A model generated the notes under the pieces. That model was not told the DNA's origin. It did no database searches and worked only from the letters and a program-made list of their open reading frames with translations. From Variovorax sp. V213 (lineage in GTDB: Bacteria > Pseudomonadota > Gammaproteobacteria > Burkholderiales > Burkholderiaceae_C), in contig NZ_AP028664.1 of assembly GCF_041154455.1 (NCBI RefSeq), positions 2,109,001 through 2,173,000 on the forward strand: DNA of 64,000 nucleotides. Reading direction: 5' to 3'. Positions 43,563-52,418 of the stretch are shown here, in pieces. The first letter of the stretch is position 1. Each line of letters starts with the position of its first letter. Position numbers and translations under genes: made by a program.

Positions 43563-44816
43563 CTAGAGGCTGAGCCGCTCGACGCCCAGGCCTTCGAGAT
43601 CGACACCGGCATCGCGGCCACCGACCAGGTCGGCCACCACGCGTGCGCTGCCGCACGACAGCGCCCAACCGCTCGAACCGTGGCCCAGATTGAGCCAGAC
43701 CCCCGGCACGCCGCTGGCACCGAGCACCGGGGGGCCATCGGGCAGCATCGGCCGCGCACCCTTCCATTGCTGCACGCCCGACTGCAGCGTGACCGCGCCG
43801 GGAAACCAGTCGTGAAGCACCTTGTAGAGCGTTTGCACCGCGGACGGGTTCATGGTGCTCAGCGAGCCGCCGATCTCGGCGCTGCCGGCCACGCGCACAC
43901 GCTGGCCCAGGCGCGAGATGGCGACCTTGTAGCGTTCGTCCATCACGGCGCTGCGGGGGGCGTTGAGCGATTCGCGAATCGGCGCGCTGATGGAGTGGCC
44001 ATACACCGGTGCCAGCGGAATCCGCAGGCCGAGCGGGCGCAGCAGCTGGGCCGAGGCGAGCCCGGCGCACACCACCACCGCATCGAAGCGCAGCGGCGGC
44101 GACCCGCTTGCAAGTGAGACGGAGGTGGGCTCGGCGCGGCTCAGCGGCGCAATGTCGCAATTGAAATGAAATTGGGCACCGAGTGCCTCGGCCTCCCACT
44201 TGAGCAGCAGCGCGAACTGGCGGCAGTTGGCCACCTCGTCTTCGGGCAGGTGGATGGCGCCTGCGAGCGCGGTGTCGGTGCTGAGGGCGGGTTCGATGCG
44301 CCGGGCTTCGTCGGCGTCGACCTCCTTGAAGACGCTGCCGGCCGCGCGCAGCACCTCGAGCCCGGGCTGGACCAGTTTCTTTTCGCGCTTGGAGCGCAGC
44401 AGAACGAGGTAGCCGTCGCTGCGCTCGTAGCTCAGCTCGCGCGCCTCTGTCACCTCGTGCAGCCGGGTGCGGCTGTAGAACGCCAGGCGTTGCATGCGCG
44501 CGCGGTTGGCGAGGTAGGTTTCGAGCTTGCAAGCCTTCTGCCAGCGCGACATCCAGCCCAGATCGCGTGTGCTCAGCGGCCAGCGCAACTTGATGGCGCC
44601 GTGCGGAGAGAGCAGTGAGCGCAGCACCTTGGCCCGCATGCCGGGCGCCGCCCATGGCGTCACATAGCCCGGTGCGACCACGCCTGCATTCGCAAAACTG
44701 GCCTCCTCGGCAGCAGCGCCGCGGCGCTCGAACACGGAGACTTCATGGCCATCCGAAACCAGTTCCCAGGCGGTGGTGACGCCGATGATGCCGGCGCCCA
44801 CGATCGCGATTTTCAT
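43563..44816 (-). CDS. dadA: D-amino acid dehydrogenase small subunit-like FAD oxidoreductase
   Basis: A 417-residue DAO-family flavoenzyme. MKIAIVGAGIIGVTTAWELV binds FAD; ASFANAGVVAPGYVTPWAAPG and LRWPLSTRDLGWM are DadA hallmarks; the C-terminus has WKGARPMLPDGPPVLG and LNLGHGSSGWALSCGSA. It oxidises D-amino acids to 2-oxo acids, passing electrons to the quinone pool. ATG 44816 is chosen since the frame upstream overlaps the amidase. Same strand as the amidase 50 bases upstream. Confidence 0.88.
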   Translation of the reverse strand: MKIAIVGAGIIGVTTAWELVSDGHEVSVFERRGAAAEEASFANAGVVAPGYVTPWAAPGMRAKVLRSLLSPHGAIKLRWPLSTRDLGWMSRWQKACKLETYLANRARMQRLAFYSRTRLHEVTEARELSYERSDGYLVLLRSKREKKLVQPGLEVLRAAGSVFKEVDADEARRIEPALSTDTALAGAIHLPEDEVANCRQFALLLKWEAEALGAQFHFNCDIAPLSRAEPTSVSLASGSPPLRFDAVVVCAGLASAQLLRPLGLRIPLAPVYGHSISAPIRESLNAPRSAVMDERYKVAISRLGQRVRVAGSAEIGGSLSTMNPSAVQTLYKVLHDWFPGAVTLQSGVQQWKGARPMLPDGPPVLGASGVPGVWLNLGHGSSGWALSCGSARVVADLVGGRDAGVDLEGLGVERLSL

Positions 44817-44866
44817 TGAATCTTTGAGTAAGAAGAGATGGCTGACGCCCGTCGACGGGCGTGGAG

Positions 44867-46192
44867 CTATTGTCTTCGCAGTGCGTGTTCCGCTTGCAGG
44901 GCAATTGCGAGAACGGCGTCGTCGTGCAGCGCGGCGTGCCACAGCATCAGGCCGACCGGCAGTTCGCCAGCGGCATGGCAGGGCAGGGAAATGGCGCAGC
45001 CGTCGAGCATGTTGACGATCGACGGGTTGCGCAGCAGCAGCGCATTGACGCGAAAGAACTCGTCGTCGCGCTCGGCACCCGGCGCCACGCTGGCGATGGA
45101 GGGTGCGGTGATGGGCACCGTCGGCGACAGCACGGCGTCGAAAGATGCCAGCGCCGCTTCGACGCGGGTGATCCATGCGCGCCGGGCATTCACGAGGTCG
45201 ATGTATTCGTGCGCCTTCATGCCAGCGCCCCGGATGATGCGCTGGGCGACGCGGGGGTCGTAGCCGGCGCCGCTGCGTTCCAGAAGCAGCCGGTGCCAGG
45301 CATAGGACTCGGCTGCCGAAAACCCGCCCGTGGCGTTGATGGCTTGCAGCTCCGCCAGTTCCGGCAGCTCGATTTCCTCGACCTGTGCGCCCCCGCTGCG
45401 CAGTGTTTGCAGCGCGTTCTCGAAGGCGCCGGCCACCGCGGGCTCGATGTCGTCGAAGAACACGTTCTTCACCACGGCGAGCCGGTAGGCCCCCAGGGAG
45501 GCGGCGCCGGCGGTCACACGGCGGGCCGCAAGGATTTCGTGCGCGGCGATGGCGTCGCGGACCGAGCGCGTCATGGCGCAGACCGTGTCGAGCGTGGTCG
45601 ACAGCGGCAGCGCACCATCGGCCGGCACCAGGCGGGCGGTGCTCTTGAATCCCACGATGCCGTTCAGTGCCGCCGGAATGCGGATCGAGCCGCCCGTGTC
45701 CGAACCGAGCCCGATGAAAGCCGCCCCGGTCGCGACCGAAATGGCGGCGCCGGACGACGAGCCGCCCGGAATGCGCGGCGTGACGGCGTCGCTCACGTTG
45801 GCCGGCGTGCCATGGTGCGGATTGATTCCCACGCCCGAGAACGCGAACTCGGTCATGTTGGTGCGGCCGGTCAGCACGCCGCCCGCGGCGCGCAGCCGCG
45901 CGACCGCCACTGCGTCGGCCCTGGCTGCCGGAGCATGCGAAAGCACCACGGAGCCGGCGGGGGTCGGCTGCCCCTCGATGTCGAACAGGTCCTTGGCAGT
46001 GAAGGCGAGCCCCGCCAGCCTGCTTTGCGGCGCCGACAGCGCGACCTGCTGGCGGGCTTCGTCGAACAGCGTGCGGGTGAAGACGTGGCTGCAGGCCGGA
46101 GATTGGGCGATGCCGATGGCATGCTCCAATTCGGTGCGTGCATCGGTGCCACCTGCCAACAAGTTCAGACGGGTGGCGTGAAGGTCATTCAT
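44867..46192 (-). CDS. Amidase signature family hydrolase
   Basis: A 441-residue amidase. The Ser-cisSer-Lys triad is present: lysine in AFTAKDLFDIEG, and serines in IPGGSSSGAAISVATG and LGSDTGGSIRIPAA. ATG 46192 starts near the family's usual N-terminus; another in-frame ATG at 46237 would add 15 residues. It may act with the DadA-type gene in nitrogen scavenging, which is inference from adjacency only. Divergent from rpsB. Confidence 0.88.
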   Translation of the reverse strand: MNDLHATRLNLLAGGTDARTELEHAIGIAQSPACSHVFTRTLFDEARQQVALSAPQSRLAGLAFTAKDLFDIEGQPTPAGSVVLSHAPAARADAVAVARLRAAGGVLTGRTNMTEFAFSGVGINPHHGTPANVSDAVTPRIPGGSSSGAAISVATGAAFIGLGSDTGGSIRIPAALNGIVGFKSTARLVPADGALPLSTTLDTVCAMTRSVRDAIAAHEILAARRVTAGAASLGAYRLAVVKNVFFDDIEPAVAGAFENALQTLRSGGAQVEEIELPELAELQAINATGGFSAAESYAWHRLLLERSGAGYDPRVAQRIIRGAGMKAHEYIDLVNARRAWITRVEAALASFDAVLSPTVPITAPSIASVAPGAERDDEFFRVNALLLRNPSIVNMLDGCAISLPCHAAGELPVGLMLWHAALHDDAVLAIALQAEHALRRQ

Positions 46193-46259
46193 GGGCGGTT
46201 GCGAGGGCGCGGACGGCTTGGTTGCGGGGTGGGCCAAGGAGAAAAGTCAGGGAGGGCCG

Positions 46260-46268
46260 TGCTATACT
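46260..46268 (+). promoter_or_regulatory. Extended -10 promoter of rpsB
   Basis: TG-C-TATACT at 46260-46268 is an extended -10 element about 145 bases before rpsB, giving a long leader. Confidence 0.6.
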
Positions 46269-46345
46269 CTTTGGGTTTCGCTGACCGCGTGACGGCTACC
46301 GCCACACACAGCAAGACACATCCGCAAACCGGCCCAATCAAGGTG

Positions 46346-46372
46346 TTGCGACTCCATTCGAAGGAGGCGCAA
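46346..46372 (+). promoter_or_regulatory. Hairpin in rpsB 5' leader
   Basis: TTGCG-A-CTCC and GGAG-G-CGCAA pair as a 9-base stem with one A/G mismatch around a 7-base loop. It sits 41 bases before the rpsB start. S2 represses rpsB-tsf translation in E. coli through the leader, so this is a candidate S2-binding structure. Confidence 0.45.
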
Positions 46373-46413
46373 AACGGGCTGGATTTTAGACCCAACCTTT
46401 GGAGTAATTTTCA

Positions 46414-47169
46414 ATGTCTACCACCATGCGCGAAATGCTGGAAGCCGGTGTCCACTTCGGCCACCAAACCCGCTTCTGGAACCCCAAGATGGCCCCGTAC
46501 ATCTTCGGCCATCGCAACAAGATTCACATCATCAACCTGGAAAAGTCGCTTCCGATGTTCCAGGACGCGATGAAGTACGCCAAGCAGCTCACCGCCAACC
46601 GCGGCACCATCCTCATGGTCGGCACGAAGCGCCAGGCCCGTGAAATCGTGGCCGCCGAAGCGCGCCGTGCCGGCGTGCCGTTCGTGGACACCCGCTGGCT
46701 CGGCGGCATGCTGACCAACTTCAAGACGGTCAAGACCTCGATCAAGCGCCTGAAGGACATGAAGGCCCAGCAAGAAGCCGGCCTCGACAGCCTGAGCAAG
46801 AAAGAGCAGCTCACCTTCACGCGTGAAATCGAGAAGCTCGAGAAGGACATCGGCGGCATCCAGGACATGACCGCGCTGCCGGATGCCATCTTCGTGATCG
46901 ACGTGGGCTTCCACAAGATCGCCGTGGCAGAAGCCAAGAAGCTCGGCATTCCGCTGATCGGCGTGGTGGACTCCAACCACTCGCCCGAAGGCATCGACTA
47001 CGTCATTCCGGGTAACGACGACTCGTCGAAGGCCGTCACGCTCTACGCTCGCGGCATCGCCGACGCGATCATCGAAGGCCGCAACAGCGCCACCGGTGAC
47101 GTGGTCAAGGCCATTGCCGAAGGCAGCGGCGACGAATTCGTGGAAGTCGAAGAGGGCGCCTCGGCCTGA
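46414..47169 (+). CDS. rpsB: 30S ribosomal protein S2
   Basis: A 251-residue ribosomal protein with the expected start MSTTMREMLEAGVHFGHQTR, FWNPKMAPYIFGHRNKIHII and the IGVVDSNHSPEGIDYVIPGN signature. The acidic tail (GDEFVEVEEGASA) is typical. GGAG lies 13 bases upstream. First gene of the plus-strand translation/envelope cluster. Confidence 0.97.
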   Translation: MSTTMREMLEAGVHFGHQTRFWNPKMAPYIFGHRNKIHIINLEKSLPMFQDAMKYAKQLTANRGTILMVGTKRQAREIVAAEARRAGVPFVDTRWLGGMLTNFKTVKTSIKRLKDMKAQQEAGLDSLSKKEQLTFTREIEKLEKDIGGIQDMTALPDAIFVIDVGFHKIAVAEAKKLGIPLIGVVDSNHSPEGIDYVIPGNDDSSKAVTLYARGIADAIIEGRNSATGDVVKAIAEGSGDEFVEVEEGASA

Positions 47170-47193
47170 TCGAGTGCTCTTACGCGCCTGAAG

Positions 47194-47219
47194 AAGGGGC
47201 TTTGGTGCCCCTTTTTTTT
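47194..47219 (+). terminator. Terminator/attenuator between rpsB and tsf
   Basis: AAGGGGC and GCCCCTT around a 6-base loop, followed by a run of T residues to 47219. It would terminate part of the rpsB transcripts and set the S2/EF-Ts ratio. Confidence 0.85.
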
Positions 47220-47250
47220 AATCTGATTTTTTGGACACGGAGATAGAACA

Positions 47251-48174
47251 ATGGCTGCAATCACCGCAAGCATGGTCGGCGAACTGCGCGCAAAGACCGA
47301 CGCGCCGATGATGGAATGCAAGAAGGCCCTGACCGAGGCCGACGGCAACATGGAAAAGGCCGAAGAGCTGCTGCGCATCAAGCTCGGCAACAAGGCTGGC
47401 AAGGCATCGGGCCGCATCACCGCCGAAGGCGTGGTCACGGCATTTGTCGAAGGCTCGGCCGGCGGCATGATCGAGATCAACTGCGAAACCGACTTCGTCA
47501 CCAAGAACGACAGCTTCCTGGCCATGGCCAACGCTGCCGCAATGCTGGTCGCCAAGCACAACCCTGCGGACATCGCCGCGCTGGGCGCGCTGCCCTACGA
47601 GCAAGACGGCTTCGGTCCCACGCTCGAAGACGTGCGCAAGGGCCTCATCGGCAAGATCGGCGAGAACATGAGCTTCCGCCGCTTCAAGCACTTCGGCGGC
47701 AATGGCCAACTGGCTTCGTACCTGCACGGCACGCGTATCGGCGTGATGGTCGAGTTCGAAGGCGACGACACTTCGGCCAAGGACGTTGCGATGCACATCG
47801 CCGCCATGAAGCCGGTTGCCATCTCGGCTGCCGACGTGCCCGCCGACCTGATCGAAAAAGAGCGCGCGGTTGCCGCGGGCAAGGCCGAGGAAGACCGCAA
47901 GACGGCCGAAGCCGAAGGCAAGAAGCCGCAGCCTGCCGACATCGTTGCCAAGCGCATCGAAGGTGGCGTGCAGAAGTACCTCAAGGAAGTCTCGCTGCAC
48001 AACCAGCCGTTCGTGAAGAACGACAAGCAGACCGTCGAGCAGATGCTCAAGGCCGCCAACACCAGCATCAAGGGCTTCACCCTGTATGTGGTCGGCGAAG
48101 GCATCGAAAAGAAGGTCGACGACTTTGCAGCCGAAGTTGCAGCCCAGGTTGCTGCCGCTAAGGCCGCCGCGTAA
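47251..48174 (+). CDS. tsf: Elongation factor Ts
   Basis: A 307-residue nucleotide-exchange factor for EF-Tu. N-terminal UBA-like ITASMVGELRAKTDAPMMEC with the family TDAPMMECKKAL box, INCETDFVTKNDSF core and LKEVSLHNQPFVKNDKQTVE are all present. It is longer than E. coli Ts (about 283) mainly through an internal charged insertion around residues 205-230. Terminator follows. Confidence 0.97.
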   Translation: MAAITASMVGELRAKTDAPMMECKKALTEADGNMEKAEELLRIKLGNKAGKASGRITAEGVVTAFVEGSAGGMIEINCETDFVTKNDSFLAMANAAAMLVAKHNPADIAALGALPYEQDGFGPTLEDVRKGLIGKIGENMSFRRFKHFGGNGQLASYLHGTRIGVMVEFEGDDTSAKDVAMHIAAMKPVAISAADVPADLIEKERAVAAGKAEEDRKTAEAEGKKPQPADIVAKRIEGGVQKYLKEVSLHNQPFVKNDKQTVEQMLKAANTSIKGFTLYVVGEGIEKKVDDFAAEVAAQVAAAKAAA

Positions 48175-48191
48175 AAACTGTTACGCCCCAA

Positions 48192-48225
48192 AGCGACGGC
48201 GCACGTGTGTGTGCCGCCGCTTTTT
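48192..48225 (+). terminator. Rho-independent terminator after tsf
   Basis: A long GC-rich stem (AGCG..GGCGCAC with GTGTGCC..CGCT) ends in TTTTT at 48221-48225, 18 bases past the tsf stop. Confidence 0.75.
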
Positions 48226-48276
48226 CACCGCCTCGTTCTACACTCGCCCCGCCAACCCCAAGTAAGGAAATTGCCC

Positions 48277-48999
48277 ATGTCTGATGCCCGCCCAGCCCAC
48301 AAGCGAATCTTGTTGAAGCTGTCGGGCGAGGCGTTAATGGGAGACGATGCCTTTGGTATTAATCGCGCCACCATCGTTCGGATGGTCGAAGAGGTGGCCG
48401 AGGTGGTGAACATGGGTGTGGAGGTTGCAGTCGTGATCGGCGGCGGCAACATCTTCCGCGGCGTCGCGGGAGGCTCCGTCGGCATGGACCGTGCCACGGC
48501 CGACTACATGGGCATGCTGGCCACGGTCATGAATTCGTTGGCACTGGCCGACGCCATGAACAAGCAGGGGCTGGTGGCGCGCGTCATGTCCGCCATCGCC
48601 ATCGAGCAGGTGGTCGAGCCTTATGTGCGGCCCAAGGCATTGCAGTATCTCGAAGAAGGCAAGGTCGTGGTGTTTGCCGCGGGTACCGGCAATCCTTTCT
48701 TCACCACCGACACGGCCGCTGCGCTGCGCGGCGCCGAGATCGGTGCCGAGCTGGTGCTCAAGGCCACCAAGGTCGACGGCGTGTATTCCGCCGATCCGAA
48801 GACCAACCCCGATGCAACGCGCTATACGTCGCTTACTTTCGACGAGGCGATCGCGAAGAATCTCGGCATCATGGACGCCACGGCCTTCGCGCTGTGCCGC
48901 GACCAGAAGCTGCCGATCAAGGTGTTCTCGATCTTCAAGAACGGTGCGCTCAAGCGTGTCGTCATGGGCGAGGACGAAGGCACGCTGGTGCATGCCTGA
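48277..48999 (+). CDS. pyrH: UMP kinase PyrH
   Basis: A 240-residue amino-acid-kinase-fold enzyme phosphorylating UMP. KRILLKLSGEALMG binds phosphate, VVIGGGNIFRG the next loop, and GTGNPFFTTDTAAALRGAEI the UMP site. ATG 48277 follows TAAGGAAA. The frame continues upstream through the terminator but not as protein. frr starts 13 bases downstream. Confidence 0.96.
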   Translation: MSDARPAHKRILLKLSGEALMGDDAFGINRATIVRMVEEVAEVVNMGVEVAVVIGGGNIFRGVAGGSVGMDRATADYMGMLATVMNSLALADAMNKQGLVARVMSAIAIEQVVEPYVRPKALQYLEEGKVVVFAAGTGNPFFTTDTAAALRGAEIGAELVLKATKVDGVYSADPKTNPDATRYTSLTFDEAIAKNLGIMDATAFALCRDQKLPIKVFSIFKNGALKRVVMGEDEGTLVHA

Positions 49000-49012
49000 G
49001 GAGTAAATTGAG

Positions 49013-49582
49013 ATGACGACCCCCACCATTGCAGAAATTCGCAGCACGACCGATGCGAAGATGAACCAGTCGCTCGCTGCGTTCCAGAACAACCTCACCA
49101 AGATCCGTACCGGCCGCGCCAACTCCGCGCTGCTCGACTCGATCCACGTCGAGTACTACGGCTCGCAAGTCCCGCTGAGCCAGGTGGCCAACGTGTCGGT
49201 GCTCGACTCGCGCACGATCAGCGTCCAGCCTTGGGAAAAAGGCATGGGCGCCAAGATCGAGAAAGCCATTCGCGAAAGCGATCTGGGCCTGAACCCGGCC
49301 TCGATGGGCGACCTGATCCGCGTGCCGCTTCCCGCCATGAGCGAGGAGCGCCGCAAGGAAATGACCAAGCTGGTCCGCAACGAAGGCGAAACCGCCAAGA
49401 TCGCCACGCGCAATCTGCGCCGCGACGCGAACGAAGCCGTCAAGAAACTGGTCAAGGAAAAGCTGGCCTCCGAAGACGACCAGAAGCGCGCCGAAGCCGA
49501 GATCCAGAAGGTCACCGACCGCCACATCGCGGAAATCGATCGTCTGGTCGCGGCCAAGGAAGCGGAGATCATGGCCGTTTGA
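49013..49582 (+). CDS. frr: Ribosome recycling factor
   Basis: A 189-residue RRF. It begins MTTPTIAEIRSTTDAKMNQS, with KIRTGRANSALLDSIHVEYY, VQPWEKGMGAKIEKAI and RIPLP-type VPLPAMSEERRKEM. Works with EF-G to split post-termination ribosomes. Slightly longer than E. coli (185). Confidence 0.96.
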   Translation: MTTPTIAEIRSTTDAKMNQSLAAFQNNLTKIRTGRANSALLDSIHVEYYGSQVPLSQVANVSVLDSRTISVQPWEKGMGAKIEKAIRESDLGLNPASMGDLIRVPLPAMSEERRKEMTKLVRNEGETAKIATRNLRRDANEAVKKLVKEKLASEDDQKRAEAEIQKVTDRHIAEIDRLVAAKEAEIMAV

Positions 49583-49590
49583 GGCTGCGC

Positions 49591-50334
49591 ATGGCCCCCT
49601 CCCTGCCGCAGATTCCGCGCCACATTGCCATCGTCATGGATGGCAACGGACGGTGGGCCACGCGGCGGTTCCTGCCTCGCGTGGCGGGACACAAGCAGGG
49701 CGTCGAGTCGCTGCGGCGTTGCGTCAAGGCCTGCGTCGATCGCGGCGTGGGCATTCTCACGGTGTTCGCGTTCTCGTCGGAGAACTGGAACCGTCCGGCC
49801 GAAGAAGTCTCGGGCCTGATGGAAATCATGGTCGGTGCGCTCGCACGCGAGGTGCCCAAGCTGAGCCGCGACGGCGTGCGGCTGCATTTCGTCGGCGAAC
49901 GGGCGGGGCTCTCCAAGAAAATGGTGCAGGGCCTGGTCGATGCCGAGGAAGCCACGGCGCAGAACACCAAGCTGATCCTCAACGTCTGCTTCAACTACGG
50001 CGGCCGGTGGGACATTGCGCGCGCCGCCGCCAAGCTGATGGAGCAGGGCGAGGCCCTCACCGAGGCCAATCTCGACCGCGCCATGGCGCTGGCGCACGTG
50101 CCCGACCCCGACCTGCTCATCCGTACGGGCGGCGAACAGCGGCTGTCCAACTTCCTGCTCTGGCAGAGCGCATACGCGGAGCTTTTCTTCAGCAACAAAC
50201 TCTGGCCCGAGTTCGACGAGGCCGAACTGGACGCGGGAATTGCCGCGTTCCAGGCTCGCGAGCGCCGCTTCGGCAAAACTTCCGCGCAGGTCACGGCCGG
50301 CAGCGATTCCACCTCAGATCGCCAGATGGCCTGA
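49591..50334 (+). CDS. uppS: Undecaprenyl diphosphate synthase UppS
   Basis: A 247-residue cis-prenyltransferase for the peptidoglycan/LPS lipid carrier. HIAIVMDGNGRWA has the catalytic Asp and P-loop-like stretch; AFSSENWNRP and the C-terminal DPDLLIRTGGEQRLSNFLLW with LWPEF are family signatures. ATG 49591 is eight bases after frr. cdsA starts 29 bases later. Confidence 0.95.
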   Translation: MAPSLPQIPRHIAIVMDGNGRWATRRFLPRVAGHKQGVESLRRCVKACVDRGVGILTVFAFSSENWNRPAEEVSGLMEIMVGALAREVPKLSRDGVRLHFVGERAGLSKKMVQGLVDAEEATAQNTKLILNVCFNYGGRWDIARAAAKLMEQGEALTEANLDRAMALAHVPDPDLLIRTGGEQRLSNFLLWQSAYAELFFSNKLWPEFDEAELDAGIAAFQARERRFGKTSAQVTAGSDSTSDRQMA

Positions 50335-50363
50335 GGGCCTTCACGGCCCGACTCCTCAGCCGC

Positions 50364-51209
50364 ATGCTCAAACAACGCATCCTCACGGCCATCGTCCTGC
50401 TGGCGATCCTGCTGCCGGCGCTCTTCTATCCATCGCACGTTCCCTTTGCCTGCGTCATGCTGGTACTGATCGGCGCCGCGGCATGGGAGTGGGGCCGCCT
50501 CAACGGATACGGGCAGCGGCTGTCCGTGTTCCTCGGCCTCGAAACAGTCGCGCTGTGCGCGCTTTCGTGGTGGCTCGGGCTGCTTGCGCAGCCGCTGATG
50601 CTCATGTGGCTGCTGGCCAGCGCCGCCTGGGTGCTCGGCGGGGCCGCGCTGCTGCGGGTGGCGGTCCCGGGCTGGCCTCGTATTCCGCGCGGGCTGCGCC
50701 TGGTGGGCGGCTTGTTGGCGCTGTGGGTGGCATGGCTCGCGGCGGTGCAGGCCCGTATGGTGGGCATCAACTTTCTGCTCTCGATTCTCGTCTTGGTCTG
50801 GGTGGCGGACGTTTTCGCGTATTTCGCGGGACGCGCCTTCGGCCTCAAGTTCACGCGCGGCAAGCTTGCGCCAACCATCAGCCCCGGCAAGAGCTGGGAG
50901 GGCGTGTGGGGTGGCATGGCCGGCGTGGTGGTGCTGGCCTTCGCCTGGGTGTGGGCCGACAAGGCCGCCGGCGCCACGGTGGCAAGCCTCTATACCCGGC
51001 TGCATGAGCGCGGCTGGTGGCTGCTGTTCGTTGGCGTGGTGTTTCTGGCGGCGATGAGCGTCGTCGGCGACCTCGTCGAATCGCTGATCAAGCGCAGCGC
51101 CGGCGCCAAGGACAGCAGCAGCCTGCTGCCGGGCCACGGGGGCGTGCTCGACCGCGTGGATGCCCTCTTGCCGGTACTTCCCATTGCAATGATGCTGGCT
51201 TCCTTGTGA
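50364..51209 (+). CDS. cdsA: Phosphatidate cytidylyltransferase CdsA
   Basis: A 281-residue polytopic membrane enzyme making CDP-diacylglycerol. The C-terminal family signature SLIKRSAGAKDSSSLLPGHG followed by GVLDRVDALL is complete. About seven membrane helices. ATG 50364 starts at MLKQRILTAIVLLAILLPAL. The stop overlaps dxr. Confidence 0.95.
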   Translation: MLKQRILTAIVLLAILLPALFYPSHVPFACVMLVLIGAAAWEWGRLNGYGQRLSVFLGLETVALCALSWWLGLLAQPLMLMWLLASAAWVLGGAALLRVAVPGWPRIPRGLRLVGGLLALWVAWLAAVQARMVGINFLLSILVLVWVADVFAYFAGRAFGLKFTRGKLAPTISPGKSWEGVWGGMAGVVVLAFAWVWADKAAGATVASLYTRLHERGWWLLFVGVVFLAAMSVVGDLVESLIKRSAGAKDSSSLLPGHGGVLDRVDALLPVLPIAMMLASL

Positions 51210-52393
51210 ACACACCCAAACAACGCATCACGGTGCTGGGCTCGACCGGTTCGGTCGGCGTCAGCACGCTCGATGTCATCTCGCGGCACCCCGAACGTTT
51301 CGAGGTCTTCGCACTGTCCGCCTCGACCAAGGTCGACGAGCTGCTGGCGCAGTGCGTACGTTTTTCGCCCCGGTTCGCGGTCATGGCGAGCCCTGTGCAT
51401 GCGGCGCTGCTGGCAGAAAAACTGAAGCAAAACAATCTTCCAACGCGAGTGCTGAGTGGCATCGATGCTATTGAAAAGATAGCATCGCACGAAGAAGTCG
51501 ATGCGGTCATGGCCGCCATCGTGGGGGCCGCGGGCCTCGGCCCTTGCCTGGCCGCGGCGCGCGCCGGCAAGCGCCTGCTGCTGGCCAACAAGGAAGCGCT
51601 GGTGGTCGGCGGCGAGCTGTTCATGCGCACCGTGCGCGAGGGCGGCGCCACGCTGCTGCCCATCGACAGCGAACATTCGGCCATCTTCCAGTCGCTGCCG
51701 GAAGATCCGTCGACCTGGTCGCGCCGCATCGACAAGATCATCCTGACCGCGTCGGGCGGCCCGTTTCGCACGCGCGCGCCCGAGACCCTCGGTTCGGTCA
51801 CCCCCGAGCAGGCCTGCGCCCATCCAAACTGGGTCATGGGCCGCAAGATTTCGGTCGATTCCGCCACCATGATGAACAAGGCGCTCGAGGTGATCGAGGC
51901 GCGCCACCTGTTCGGCGTACTGCCCGAACAGATCGAGGTGGTCATCCATCCCCAGAGCGTGGTGCATTCGATGGTGCAGTTCACCGATGCATCGGTGATT
52001 GCCCAGCTCGGGACCCCGGACATGCGCGTGCCCATTGCCGTCGGCCTGGCGTGGCCCGAGCGCATCGAAAGCGGCGCGGGGCGCCTCGACTTCCGCCAGA
52101 TGGCGGCGCTGAGCTTCGATGCCCCCGACGCGGCGCTGTTTCCCGGCTTGGGCCTGGCGTGGCATGCGCTGCGCGCGGCGCCTGGAACCACGGCGGTGCT
52201 CAATGCTGCCAACGAAGTCGCGGTCGAGGCCTTTCTTGACAGGCGTCTGCGCTTCGACCGCATTCATGCGGTCAACATGGAAACTTTGGAGGCCATTGCC
52301 CCCTCCAAGCCCGCATCGCTGGCCGACCTGCTGGCGCTCGATGCCAGTGCGCGGGCGGCAGCCAATGCCGCGGCACTGCGCTTTGCAGCCTGA
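51206..52393 (+). CDS. dxr: 1-deoxy-D-xylulose 5-phosphate reductoisomerase Dxr
   Basis: A 395-residue MEP-pathway enzyme. ITVLGSTGSVGVSTLDVI binds NADPH, LLANKEALVVGG and PIDSEHSAIFQSL provide metal and substrate contacts, and KISVDSATMMNKALEVIEAR the substrate loop. GTG start at 51206 overlaps the cdsA stop. It carries a low-GC inverted repeat in frame at residues about 87-94 (AIEKIAS), replacing a variable loop. Confidence 0.95.
   Translation: MNTPKQRITVLGSTGSVGVSTLDVISRHPERFEVFALSASTKVDELLAQCVRFSPRFAVMASPVHAALLAEKLKQNNLPTRVLSGIDAIEKIASHEEVDAVMAAIVGAAGLGPCLAAARAGKRLLLANKEALVVGGELFMRTVREGGATLLPIDSEHSAIFQSLPEDPSTWSRRIDKIILTASGGPFRTRAPETLGSVTPEQACAHPNWVMGRKISVDSATMMNKALEVIEARHLFGVLPEQIEVVIHPQSVVHSMVQFTDASVIAQLGTPDMRVPIAVGLAWPERIESGAGRLDFRQMAALSFDAPDAALFPGLGLAWHALRAAPGTTAVLNAANEVAVEAFLDRRLRFDRIHAVNMETLEAIAPSKPASLADLLALDASARAAANAAALRFAA
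51464..51486. repeat. Intragenic low-GC inverted repeat in dxr
   Basis: GATGCTAT and ATAGCATC flank TGAAAAG, a perfect 8-base arm hairpin in a locally AT-rich stretch of the dxr coding region. Comamonadaceae genomes often carry such GCTAT/ATAGC repeats inside genes (from memory). Confidence 0.55.
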
Positions 52394-52418
52394 CAACCCC
52401 AGTCGATAGAGGATCCGG

